From positions 124,001-188,000 of the forward strand of contig DASXTC010000045.1 of the NCBI GenBank assembly GCA_036505635.1: 64,000 bases of DNA. Direction: 5' to 3'. Of the stretch, positions 41,803 through 50,224 are shown piece after piece. The stretch is from DASXTC01 sp036505635 (GTDB lineage Bacteria; Acidobacteriota; Polarisedimenticolia; JACPZX01; DASXTC01). The notes below the pieces were generated by a model. The model worked only from the letters and a program-made list of their open reading frames with translations, was not told the origin of the DNA and did not search any database. Made by a program: the position numbers and the translations under genes. Each line of letters opens with the position of its first letter. Positions within the stretch are counted from its first letter, which is position 1.

Positions 41803-43766
41803 GCGCTCCTCGCGAGGTTCGCAAGATCGAGGATGAGGGCGAGGTTGCCGTCGTCGAGCAGGGCCACCCCCGAGTATCTGCGGAGCCGCTCGAGCGGGGG
41901 GCCCAGCGGCTTGACCACCAGGTCACCGCGCCCGCGGATCTTGCCGACCGCGAGGGCCCCGCGGGTGCCGTTGACCTGGTAGGCCAGCACCGGCACGGGG
42001 GAGGCGCCGGGCGGGGAGGCCCCTCTCGGGGCGGAGCCGAGCGCCTCGTCCAGATCGACCACGGGGACCAGCTCCGAAGCGTCCGGATCCGAGGGACCGC
42101 GACGGGCGGGCAGGAACGCTCCGCCGAGGCTCGAACGCAGGTGAACGGGGTCGATCAGCTCGACGGAACCCACCGCGCCGGCGGGCACCGCGAAGAGGCC
42201 CGCGCCGCATTCGACGAGGAAAGCGTCGATCACCGCCACGGTGAGCGGGACGCTCATCGAGATCCGCGTCCCGGTGCCGCGCGTCGAGCTGATGCTCATG
42301 TGCCCGCGCATCGCCTCGATCCGCGTGCGCACCACGTCCATGCCGACCCCGCGCCCCGAGACTTCCGTGATCTTCGCCGCCGTGGAGAAGCCGGGGATCG
42401 TGGTCAGCATGAGGATCTGAGGCTCGTCCATCGCCGCCAGCTCGGCCTGGGTGAAGAACCCTCCCGAAAGGGCCTTGCGCCGGATCGCCGCCAGGTCCAT
42501 GCCCCGGCCGTCATCCTCGACGACCACCTGCACCATGTCGGCCGAGCGTGAGACGTCGATGCGTATCGTGCCGGCAGGGGGCTTGCCGGCCAGCTCGCGT
42601 TCGGTGGGTAGCTCGATGCCGTGGTCCACCGCGTTGCGAAGGAGGTGGTCGAGAGGATCGATGATCTCCTCGAGCACCGATCGGTCCAGAGACACCTCAG
42701 CGCCGGTGATCTGCAGCGAGACGCGCCTGGCCGTCCTGCGGGCCACCTCCCGGACGGTGCGGGTCAACCGCGGGGAGATCCCTTCGAAGGGCATCAGACG
42801 CAGCTCCATCACCCGCTCGCGCAGTCCGTCGATCGACTCGGAGAGCTTCTCGAGCGCCAGAGTGGCCGCGTCGACCTGCCGGCAGCGCAGCGCCTCGGCG
42901 AGCGCCCCCCGGCGGGCCATCATCCCGGACATCGAATCGAGGAACCAGTCGAGCGTGGACGTCTGGATGCGCACGGTCGCCTGCGCGGCTGTATCCGCGA
43001 GGGGAGGCGGCGCGGTCCCCGGCGCACCGGGCGCGCCTCCCTCGGAGATCTCGAGCCTGCGCAGGTCCAGCAGGTCGTTCAGGCAGGCGCGGATGGCGGC
43101 CTCGGGGCGGTCGGTGGACAGGGTGACGACGATCTCACCGCCGAACGATGTGGTGAGCAGGGCGTCCTGGTGAGGCTCGCAGCCGACGATCTGCCCGATC
43201 CTCTCGAGACGTCTGACCGCGAGCGCCGCCCTTGGCCCGGGGAAGTCGGCAGCCGGATCGATTCCGATCAGGCAGCGGAACTGGCGCTCCGAGGCAGGGG
43301 AGGGTGGTGGAGCGGCGGCCGGCCCGGGCGCGGGCTGGACCGGGGGCCCGGCCCCCCGCACGCGGGCCGCGACGGCGCCGGGCGGGGGAATCAACGCCCG
43401 GATCCTGGCGGCCATCGGAGACGGATCGATCGCGATCGACGCGTCGGGCCCCGCGGCGGCCTGGGAGACCATCGCGGATGTGGTGTCGAGCACCTCCATC
43501 AGCAGGTCACTCAAACCGGGTGGCACCTCCATGTCTTTTTTCCGCAGATGGTCGAACAGGTCCTCCACCGCGTGGCTCAGCGTGGTGATGGGCGTGAAGC
43601 CCATCGAGGCCGCCATCCCCTTGATGGAGTGGAAGTGCCTGAACAGCGAGTTGAGGATGTCGGGCGGGGTCAGACCGGCGGAGAGTCGGGAGGCCTCACT
43701 GCCCGCGGCCTGGATGTGCTCGCCGGCCTCGGAGACGAACAGGTCGAGGTACTTCTTCATGTCCAC
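41799..43766 (-). CDS. cheA: Chemotaxis histidine kinase CheA
   Basis: 655 residues. P1: phospho-His46 in RHFHSIKGMAASMGF. After a Pro/Ala linker, a P2-like region (about 160-245) with FRCLIGIDPAADFPG. P3 dimerisation helices (about 265-330). P4 ATPase: LDHLLRNAVDHGIELPTERE, VEDDGRGMDL, GRGVGMDVVRTRIEAM. P5 CheW-like regulatory domain to the end, with GAVGSVELIDPVHL. Autophosphorylates in response to receptors and passes phosphate to CheY, encoded just upstream. The P2 linker is long and Pro-rich. Confidence 0.95.
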   Translation of the reverse strand: MDMKKYLDLFVSEAGEHIQAAGSEASRLSAGLTPPDILNSLFRHFHSIKGMAASMGFTPITTLSHAVEDLFDHLRKKDMEVPPGLSDLLMEVLDTTSAMVSQAAAGPDASIAIDPSPMAARIRALIPPPGAVAARVRGAGPPVQPAPGPAAAPPPSPASERQFRCLIGIDPAADFPGPRAALAVRRLERIGQIVGCEPHQDALLTTSFGGEIVVTLSTDRPEAAIRACLNDLLDLRRLEISEGGAPGAPGTAPPPLADTAAQATVRIQTSTLDWFLDSMSGMMARRGALAEALRCRQVDAATLALEKLSESIDGLRERVMELRLMPFEGISPRLTRTVREVARRTARRVSLQITGAEVSLDRSVLEEIIDPLDHLLRNAVDHGIELPTERELAGKPPAGTIRIDVSRSADMVQVVVEDDGRGMDLAAIRRKALSGGFFTQAELAAMDEPQILMLTTIPGFSTAAKITEVSGRGVGMDVVRTRIEAMRGHMSISSTRGTGTRISMSVPLTVAVIDAFLVECGAGLFAVPAGAVGSVELIDPVHLRSSLGGAFLPARRGPSDPDASELVPVVDLDEALGSAPRGASPPGASPVPVLAYQVNGTRGALAVGKIRGRGDLVVKPLGPPLERLRRYSGVALLDDGNLALILDLANLARSA

Positions 43767-43786
43767 GAGTGTTCATCCAGCTTTCT

Positions 43787-44164
43787 TCATCGGCTCGTGA
43801 CGTTGTCGACGACGCGGATAACCTTCTCGGGGGTGAAGGGCTTCACGATGAAGTCGCGCGCGCCGGCGGAGATCGATTCGATCACCAGGGCCTCCTGCCC
43901 GAGCGCGCTGCACATCACGATCCTCGCCTGCGGGTCCTGCCTCAGGATCTCGCGCGTGGCCTCGATCCCGTCCAGCTCCGGCATGACGATGTCCATGGTG
44001 ACGAGCCCGGGCTTCAGCTCGGAGTACTTCCGGACCGCCTCGAGTCCGTTGGCCGCCTCGCCCACGACCTCGAACCGGCCGGTGTTGCTCAGGATGTCCC
44101 GGATCATGGATCTCATGAAGAGCGCGTCGTCCACGATGAGGACCCTGAGCGGTGGGGCGGTCAT
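43787..44164 (-). CDS. cheY: Chemotaxis response regulator CheY
   Basis: 125 residues, a single receiver domain. LIVDDALFMRSMIRDIL gives the acidic pair; the phospho-acceptor Asp is in LVTMDIVMPELDG; MCSALGQE and FIVKPFTPEKV give the Ser and Lys switch residues. FMRSMIR is typical of true CheY. No flagellar genes are in the window, so its target (flagellar motor, pili or other) is open. Confidence 0.93.
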   Translation of the reverse strand: MTAPPLRVLIVDDALFMRSMIRDILSNTGRFEVVGEAANGLEAVRKYSELKPGLVTMDIVMPELDGIEATREILRQDPQARIVMCSALGQEALVIESISAGARDFIVKPFTPEKVIRVVDNVTSR

Positions 44165-44175
44165 GGATTGTCTCC

Positions 44176-44715
44176 TCAGGCCTTTCGCCGGAACCCTTCC
44201 AGGACCCGGGCGTCGCAGAAAGCGACCAGATCGCTTGCCGACAGAAGATGGACGATCGAGCCGGCGTCCTCGCCGGCCCCGCCCGGCTCGTCGGAGCCCT
44301 CCTCGAGGGCCCCGGCCTGCCCGCGGCCCCCCGCGGCGGCGAGCATCACCAGAGGGGCGGCCGCGGCCACCGGGGCGTCGCGTCCCACGATGGCCCGGCC
44401 GATCTCCACGGGCCCGTGGACGTAGAGCCCCAGATGCTCGTGCGGCTCGTCAAGGATCACCATCAACCGGTCCTCGCGCGACCGGTCGGGAGGGAGCGGC
44501 AGCTCGAAGATCGCGCTCACGTCGAGCAGCGTGACGACGTGGCCGCGCAGGGCCGTGATCCCCCGCACCACCCGCGGAGCGAGCGGGACGGGCGAGACCC
44601 TCTCGGCGACGGCGATCTCCCGCACCTGTGAGAGCGGGATGCCGAACCCCCTGTCGCCGAGGCGGAACTTCACGCAGGCGCTCTCGCTCGGGGTCCACTC
44701 GTGAAGGGTCGGCAC
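44176..44715 (-). CDS. cheW: CheW-like coupling protein
   Basis: 179 residues. FRLGDRGFGIPLSQVREIAV, ITALRGHVVTLLDVS and LMVILDEPHEHLGLYV are the two SH3-like barrels of CheW. The second half is longer than usual, with an Ala/Gly/acidic insert before HLLSASDLVAF. It couples the receptor upstream to CheA downstream. Nine bases after the MCP stop. Confidence 0.88.
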   Translation of the reverse strand: MPTLHEWTPSESACVKFRLGDRGFGIPLSQVREIAVAERVSPVPLAPRVVRGITALRGHVVTLLDVSAIFELPLPPDRSREDRLMVILDEPHEHLGLYVHGPVEIGRAIVGRDAPVAAAAPLVMLAAAGGRGQAGALEEGSDEPGGAGEDAGSIVHLLSASDLVAFCDARVLEGFRRKA

Positions 44716-44724
44716 GTTGTCCTC

Positions 44725-45963
44725 TCAGATCCTGAAGATCGTGACCAGTTCCTTGAGGGTGTCGGAGGTGCGCGCGAGCTGCTGCGCCGAGGCCGACATC
44801 TCCTGCATCGAGGCGGTCTGTTCCTGCGTGGCCGCGGAGGCTTCCTGGGTTCCCGCGGCGTTATTCTCGGCGATGCGCGAGATCTCCTCGATCGCCTTGA
44901 CGAGGCCTTCGGCGCCGCGGGCCTGCTTGTCGGTGGCGGCGGAGATCTCCATGACGCGATCCACCGTCGCCAGGACGGTCTGCTTGATGTCGTCCAGGGT
45001 CCGGCTCACGCCCCCCACGACGCTGCGTCCCTCCACGGCGGCGGCCAGGCTGTCGTTCATCGATTCGATGACTCCCGCCGACCCCGTGTTGATCCCCTGG
45101 GCCAGGTCCGCGATCTGGTCCGCGAAGACACGGGCGTTGTCGGCCAGCTTTCCGACCTCCTCGGCCACCACGGCGAACCCTCGGCCGTGCTCTCCGGCCC
45201 GCGCCGCCTCGATGGTGGCGTTGAGCGCCAGGAGGTGGGTCTGCTGCGCGATGGACGTGATCGAGTCGACCGTCTTGTTGATCTGCAGCGCGCGCTCGCG
45301 GAACCCGCCCACCGAGGTCGCCGCGCGCTCGACCTTGTGGTAGATCTCGCTGATCTTGTCCATGGCGGCGGCCGCGTCGTCGGCTCCCTGCCGCGCGCGC
45401 GAGCCCGCCTCGGAGACAAGGGCCGCGGCGGCCCGCGCCTTGTCGGCGATCTCCTCGGTGGAGTGGGCGACGCTGCGTGTGATCTCGATCGTGCGGTTGA
45501 CCATCTCCGACTGCCCCTCCGCCCCCTTGGCGATGTTCTGCACCGTGGTGGAGATCTCCTCCGTGGAGGCGTTCACCTCAGCCGCCGTGGCCGACAGCGA
45601 CTGGGCGGAGGCGAAGATCTGCTGCGCCGTGGACTTCACCTCGGTGACCACGTTGAAGAGGCTCCCGACCATGAGGTTGAAGGAGGAGGCGAGCTCCTCG
45701 ATCTCGTCCCCCGTGTGGATCTCCACCTTGCGGGTCAGGTCCCCCTTGCTCATCTGGGAGGCCGCGGTCGCCAGGTCCTTGAGGTGCCGCGTGAAGTACC
45801 GCGACAGGGAGATGCCCGCCAGCACCCCGATCAGCACGTCGGCCAGGGCCAGCCCCATCGTGGTGGAGATCGCGGAATCCTTGAAGAGGGCGACGATCAG
45901 GTAGTTTGAGAGCCCCGCGACCAGCGCGACCGAGACGAAGGCGATGGCCAGCTTCCGGCGCAT
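44725..45963 (-). CDS. Methyl-accepting chemotaxis protein without a periplasmic sensor domain
   Basis: 412 residues from ATG 45963. Two membrane helices (LAIAFVSVALVAGLSNYLIV and TMGLALADVLIGVLAGI) are separated by only about ten residues, so there is no periplasmic ligand domain. A HAMP domain (LKDLATAASQMSKGDLTRKV) and the long signalling coiled coil follow. The hairpin tip has RGFAVVAEEVGKLADNAR. Sensing must be cytoplasmic, membrane-related or via a partner. First gene of the operon with cheW, cheY, cheA, cheC and cheD; no cheR or cheB is present. Confidence 0.9.
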   Translation of the reverse strand: MRRKLAIAFVSVALVAGLSNYLIVALFKDSAISTTMGLALADVLIGVLAGISLSRYFTRHLKDLATAASQMSKGDLTRKVEIHTGDEIEELASSFNLMVGSLFNVVTEVKSTAQQIFASAQSLSATAAEVNASTEEISTTVQNIAKGAEGQSEMVNRTIEITRSVAHSTEEIADKARAAAALVSEAGSRARQGADDAAAAMDKISEIYHKVERAATSVGGFRERALQINKTVDSITSIAQQTHLLALNATIEAARAGEHGRGFAVVAEEVGKLADNARVFADQIADLAQGINTGSAGVIESMNDSLAAAVEGRSVVGGVSRTLDDIKQTVLATVDRVMEISAATDKQARGAEGLVKAIEEISRIAENNAAGTQEASAATQEQTASMQEMSASAQQLARTSDTLKELVTIFRI

Positions 45964-46329
45964 CCCTTCACCGGACCTTGCGCCGGCTCGGCGCGAAGGC
46001 AAGAATCAGTGCCGGCGCGGCGAGGAGCCTTGTGGCGGAGACGTTCATGAAACCCCCGAGGCGTTGCCGAGCGTTTGCCGCCGGACATGACCCGTTTCCA
46101 GCGGCGGCGGCGCATGGACCTCCCGACGCAGCGGGGGGGAGGCCACGCTTAAATCCTTGACGCTATTAAGGATGTGGCGTAGACTCTCGGCCCATTCCGG
46201 CCGGAGACAAAACATAATGGCTGGAACAGCCGCATTCAACAGAAGAGGGCCCCTTTTTTGGCCTCGAACGGCCCGGGAGGGGCCGGGACCGCGCCCGGCG
46301 GTCTGATCCGTTCGTCACTCGGAGAGAGA
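45964..46329. other. Divergent intergenic region between MCP and moxR-type gene
   Basis: 366 bases. It holds the plus-strand promoter described at 46157-46185. The part next to the MCP gene is GC-rich and shows no clear promoter for that gene. A 29-codon frame at 46217-46306 is present but unconvincing. Confidence 0.4.
46153..46185 (+). promoter_or_regulatory. Promoter of the MoxR-Bat operon with overlapping inverted repeat
   Basis: TTGACG (46157-46162), 17-base spacer, TAGACT (46180-46185). A perfect inverted repeat ATCCTT-N9-AAGGAT (46153-46173) surrounds the -35 box, suggesting an operator. The transcript leader before moxR would be about 135 bases. Confidence 0.6.
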
Positions 46330-47316
46330 ATGCCGACCGACATTCAGGCCATAAACGAAATGGTGCGCCAGGAGGGCCTTTTCGTGGAGAAGGTCCTCTC
46401 GGAGATGCAGAAAGTGATCGTGGGCCAGAAGGGTCTCCTGGACCGGCTCATGATCGGTATGCTGTGCCAGGGGCACCTGCTGGTGGAGGGGGTACCCGGG
46501 CTGGCCAAAACCCTCGCGGTGAAGACCTTCTCCGACACGATCGACGCCGCGTTCCAGCGGATCCAGTTCACCCCCGACCTGCTGCCGGCCGACCTGGTCG
46601 GCACGATGATCTACAACCAGAAGGACGGCAACTTCTACGCCCGGAAGGGGCCCGTCTTCGCCAACATCATCCTGGCCGACGAGATCAACAGGGCCCCGGC
46701 CAAGGTCCAGTCGGCCCTGCTCGAGTCGATGCAGGAGCGGCAGGTCACGATCAGCGACACCAGCTACCCGCTCCCCGATCCCTTCCTCGTGATGGCCACC
46801 CAGAACCCGATCGAGCAGGAGGGGACCTATCCGCTCCCCGAGGCGCAGGTCGACCGGTTCATGCTCAAGATCCGCGTGGACTATCCCACGCGGGAGGAGG
46901 AGCGCGAGATCCTCGAGAGGATGACGACGGGGCGCGTGCCGCGCGCCGCCAAGGTGGCGGGCACCGCGGAGATCCTGAGGGCGCGCGAGGCGGTCACGCA
47001 CGTGTACACCGATGACAGGGTCAAGGACTACATCGTCAGCATCGTCCACGCGACGCGCCGCCCCGCCGAGCACAAGCTCGACATCGGGCCGCTGGTCCAG
47101 TTCGGAGCGTCTCCCCGGGCCACGATCTTTCTCACGATGGCGGCGCGCGCGCACGCCTTCATCCGGGGCCGGGGCTACGTCACGCCCGAAGACGTGAAGG
47201 CGATCGGGCCCGACGTGCTGCGGCACAGGGTCATCCTGACCTACGAGGCCGAAGCGGAGGAGGTGACACCCGAGGATGTGGTGCGGCGCGTCTTCGACGC
47301 GGTCGAGGTCCCGTAG
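46330..47316 (+). CDS. MoxR-family AAA+ ATPase
   Basis: 328 residues from ATG 46330, with GGAGAGAG upstream. Walker A GVPGLAKTLAVKTF (the GxxGxAKT variant of MoxR), Walker B IILADEINRAPAKVQSALLE, sensor 1 MATQNPIEQEGTYPLPEAQ and arginine-finger region DRFMLKIRVDYPT. MoxR ATPases act as chaperones for VWA-domain proteins encoded alongside, as here (DUF58 and Bat proteins). Confidence 0.93.
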   Translation: MPTDIQAINEMVRQEGLFVEKVLSEMQKVIVGQKGLLDRLMIGMLCQGHLLVEGVPGLAKTLAVKTFSDTIDAAFQRIQFTPDLLPADLVGTMIYNQKDGNFYARKGPVFANIILADEINRAPAKVQSALLESMQERQVTISDTSYPLPDPFLVMATQNPIEQEGTYPLPEAQVDRFMLKIRVDYPTREEEREILERMTTGRVPRAAKVAGTAEILRAREAVTHVYTDDRVKDYIVSIVHATRRPAEHKLDIGPLVQFGASPRATIFLTMAARAHAFIRGRGYVTPEDVKAIGPDVLRHRVILTYEAEAEEVTPEDVVRRVFDAVEVP

Positions 47317-48234
47317 GTGAACGGGCGGGCCGACGCCGGCGCGGCGGCGGGGGTCCTCCCCCGGGAAGTGATCCGCAAGATCCGGAGGATCGAGATCCGC
47401 ACCCGCCGGCTCGTCAACGAGTCGCTGGCAGGGGAGTACCACTCGGTGTTCCGCGGCCGCGGCATGGAGTTCTCCGAGGTGCGCGAGTACCAGAGCGGCG
47501 ACGACATCCGCACGATCGACTGGAACGTCACCTCGCGGATGGGGCATCCCTACGTCAAGAAGTTCGTCGAGGAGAGGGAGCTGACGGTCGCGCTGCTGGT
47601 TGACGCCTCGGCCTCGCGCGATTTCGGCAGCGTCAACCGCCTCAAGGGGGACCTGGCCGCCGAGGTCTCGGCGCTGCTCGCGTTCTCCGCCATCAAGAAC
47701 AACGATCGCGTGGGGCTGCTGCAGTTCACGGACCGGATCGAGAAGCACGTTCCGCCCAAGAAGGGCCGGACCCACGTGTTGCGCGTCATCCGCGAGCTGC
47801 TCTACTCGGTCCCCGAATCGAGCGGCACCGACATCGCGGGGGCCCTCGAGCACGCGATGAGGGTCTTCCGCAGACGCTCCGTGATGTTCCTGATCTCCGA
47901 CTTCATCGCGAGCGGGTACGAGAAGGTCATGCGGCGTGCGGCGAGGCGGCACGACCTGGTGGCGATCGTCATCGGGGACCCGCGCGAGGAGTCCCTCCCC
48001 CGCGTCGGTCTGCTCGAGGTCGAGGACCCGGAGACGGGCGAAACGATGGTGATCGACACTTCCGACGCGCGGCTCGTCAAGACCTTCCGCGAGCGGGCCC
48101 TCGCGCGCCGCCAGGAGCGCAAGAGGTTCTTCAGCTCCAGCGGGATCGATTCGGTGGATCTGTCGACCGGCCGTCCGTACGACGTCCCCCTGGTGAGGTT
48201 CTTCGAGGCGCGCGCGAGGAGGGCGCGGGCGTGA
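47317..48234 (+). CDS. DUF58 domain protein
   Basis: 305 residues from GTG 47317, immediately after the moxR stop. The conserved DUF58 segment GRGMEFSEVREYQSGDDIRT continues into IDWNVTSRMG, then a VWA-like fold begins with VALLVDASASRDFG (a DxSxS-like metal site). Members always accompany MoxR and BatA/B proteins in operons linked to envelope stress and outer surface integrity. The stop overlaps the next start (GTGA). Confidence 0.9.
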   Translation: MNGRADAGAAAGVLPREVIRKIRRIEIRTRRLVNESLAGEYHSVFRGRGMEFSEVREYQSGDDIRTIDWNVTSRMGHPYVKKFVEERELTVALLVDASASRDFGSVNRLKGDLAAEVSALLAFSAIKNNDRVGLLQFTDRIEKHVPPKKGRTHVLRVIRELLYSVPESSGTDIAGALEHAMRVFRRRSVMFLISDFIASGYEKVMRRAARRHDLVAIVIGDPREESLPRVGLLEVEDPETGETMVIDTSDARLVKTFRERALARRQERKRFFSSSGIDSVDLSTGRPYDVPLVRFFEARARRARA

Positions 48235-49235
48235 GACGGGTCACCGGTCCCTTCCTCCGGGCTGCCCTGCTGGCGGCATGCGGAGGCCTCGCGGCCGCCG
48301 CCGGCCCGGAGGTGACGGCGCGGCTGGAGGCGCCGGCGGGGGAGATCACGGTGGGGGATCCCGTGGTGCTGACCCTGAAGGTCACCCATCCGCCGGGAGC
48401 CGTCTTCGATTTTCCCGATGTGGCCGCCGCCCTGTCCGGCCCGCGGGAGCCATCCGAGGACGAGAGGGCCGGGGCGGCGGTGCCCCTGGTCATGGTCGAC
48501 GAGGTCAAGCCGGTCGAGACGCAAGGGGGGGGCGCGGGTCAGACCTGGTGGTCGATCCGGTTGAGGCTCTTCCAGCCCGGAGCGAACAAGCTGCCGGCGC
48601 TCAAGCTCGTCTACCGCCTGGCCGCGTCGGCGGAAACGCGCGAGGTCCTGACGGACCCTGTGGTCCTCACGGTCAAGTCAGTCCTCGGGCGCCCCGACGA
48701 GCCGGCCGCCGGCAACAAGGGCCAGTGGGTCATCTCGCGCGAGTGGTGGCCGCTCATCCTGTGGAGCGCCGGCCTGCTCGCGCTTGGGGCGGCCCTCTTC
48801 CTGGCGGTGCGGCGGTTCAGGCGCCGGGCGCGCCCCGTGGCGGTGGTTCCCGCGCCTGTCGTGCCTGCGACCCCTCCCTGGGAGCGCGCGCTGGCGGATC
48901 TCGAGCGGCTGATCGCCTCGCCCCTCCTGGCGCAGGGGCGGGTCAAGGAGTTTCACGTCGTTTTGTCGGAGATCATCAAGAGATACCTGGGCGAACGGCA
49001 CGGTTTCGACGCCCTGGATCGCACGACCGAGGAGGTCACCACCGATCTGGAGCGCCTCGGCGTCGTGAAGGAGGTGCGGGATCTGACCCGGCTCTTCCTG
49101 GAGGCGTGCGATCTCGTCAAGTTCGCGAAGCATCGCCCCGAACGCGCACGCGTCGATGAGACCGTGGACGCGGCGCGGCGCGTGATCGAGCGGGACCGGC
49201 CCGCCCCCATCGCCGGTTCCGGGGTGGCCGCATGA
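48231..49235 (+). CDS. BatD/DUF4381-like single-pass membrane protein
   Basis: 334 residues. Signal peptide (AALLAACGGLAAAAG), a periplasmic beta domain (ITVGDPVVLTLKVTHPPG, as in BatD), one membrane helix (WPLILWSAGLLALGAALFLA), then a cytoplasmic helical domain (VVLSEIIKRYLGERHGFDAL, FLEACDLVKFAKHRP) like the C-terminus of BatD. It replaces the small DUF4381 protein found in some Bat operons. Overlaps by GTGA with DUF58 and by ATGA with batA. Confidence 0.75.
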   Translation: MRRVTGPFLRAALLAACGGLAAAAGPEVTARLEAPAGEITVGDPVVLTLKVTHPPGAVFDFPDVAAALSGPREPSEDERAGAAVPLVMVDEVKPVETQGGGAGQTWWSIRLRLFQPGANKLPALKLVYRLAASAETREVLTDPVVLTVKSVLGRPDEPAAGNKGQWVISREWWPLILWSAGLLALGAALFLAVRRFRRRARPVAVVPAPVVPATPPWERALADLERLIASPLLAQGRVKEFHVVLSEIIKRYLGERHGFDALDRTTEEVTTDLERLGVVKEVRDLTRLFLEACDLVKFAKHRPERARVDETVDAARRVIERDRPAPIAGSGVAA

Positions 49236-50224
49236 TCCGGATCGCCTCGCCGTGGCTGCTGCTGGGGCTCCTCGCGCTCCCGGCGGTCATCGCGAGATAC
49301 TGGCTCGCCGCCAGAAGGTCGAAGGGCTCGGTGCGCTTCTCGGAGGTCCGGCTCTTGCGGGGGATCGCGGCGTCGGCCGCGACGCGCGCGAGGCACGTTC
49401 CCTTCGCGCTGAGGGTGGTCGCGCTGGCCCTGCTGCTGCTCGCCTTCGCGCGGCCCCAGACCGGTTCGGCGAAGGAGGAGATCCTCACGCGCGGCATCGA
49501 CATCGTGGTCGCACTGGACAACTCGACCAGCATGATGGCCGAGGACCTCAAGCCGAACAACCGGCTGGCGGTGGCCAAGGACGCCGTCTCCAGGTTCATC
49601 GCGGGCCGGCGGAACGACCGGATCGGGCTCGTGGTCTTCGCGGGGCGGGCCTATACGAGGTGTCCGCTCACGCTCGACTACGACATCCTGAAGGAGCTTC
49701 TCGCCGGCGTCGATTTCGCTCAACTGGACGAAGGGACCGCCATCGGCACCGGTCTGTCGTCGGCCATCACCAGGCTCCACCAGAGCGACGCGAAGAGCCG
49801 CGTGATCATCCTGCTCACCGACGGCCGGAACAACCGCGGCGAGATCGATCCGACCACGGCGGCGGCGGTGGCGCAGAGCCTGGGCATCAAGATCCACACG
49901 ATCGGAGTGGGGACGAAGGGGGAGGCGCCCTATCCGGTGCAGGATCCATTCATGGGCAAACGCTACCTCTACCTGAGAGCCGACATCGATGAGGAGACGC
50001 TCACCACGGTGGCCGACCTCACCGGCGGCCGGTACTTCCGGGCCACCGACGCCGACTCGCTCTCCGCCATCCTCAAGCAGATCGACGAGATGGAGAAGAC
50101 CGACATCAAGGTGACGCACTACGTCCGGTACGAGGATCTTTTCGGTTGGCTGCTCTGGCCGGGTCTGGCCGCGTTGGCCGCGGAGCTGACTCTCGCGGGC
50201 ACCCGTCTGAGGAGGATCCCCTGA
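49232..50224 (+). CDS. batA: BatA-like VWA membrane protein
   Basis: 330 residues. N-terminal membrane helices (WLLLGLLALPAVIARYW and PFALRVVALALLLLAFAR), the MIDAS motif DNSTSM in VVALDNSTSMMAEDL, and LVVFAGRAYTRCPLTLDYD and ILLTDGRNNRG completing the metal site. C-terminal membrane segment near LFGWLLWPGLAALAAEL. Part of the Bat complex, thought to support aerotolerance or envelope stress resistance. Ends in TGATG overlapping batB. Confidence 0.9.
   Translation: MIRIASPWLLLGLLALPAVIARYWLAARRSKGSVRFSEVRLLRGIAASAATRARHVPFALRVVALALLLLAFARPQTGSAKEEILTRGIDIVVALDNSTSMMAEDLKPNNRLAVAKDAVSRFIAGRRNDRIGLVVFAGRAYTRCPLTLDYDILKELLAGVDFAQLDEGTAIGTGLSSAITRLHQSDAKSRVIILLTDGRNNRGEIDPTTAAAVAQSLGIKIHTIGVGTKGEAPYPVQDPFMGKRYLYLRADIDEETLTTVADLTGGRYFRATDADSLSAILKQIDEMEKTDIKVTHYVRYEDLFGWLLWPGLAALAAELTLAGTRLRRIP

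Noticed and set aside
46217..46306. 29-codon frame before moxR with a GGAGA upstream, as a possible leader peptide
   Set aside because: Composition is Arg/Pro/Gly-rich as in random GC-rich DNA; no regulatory codon run or attenuator structure was found.
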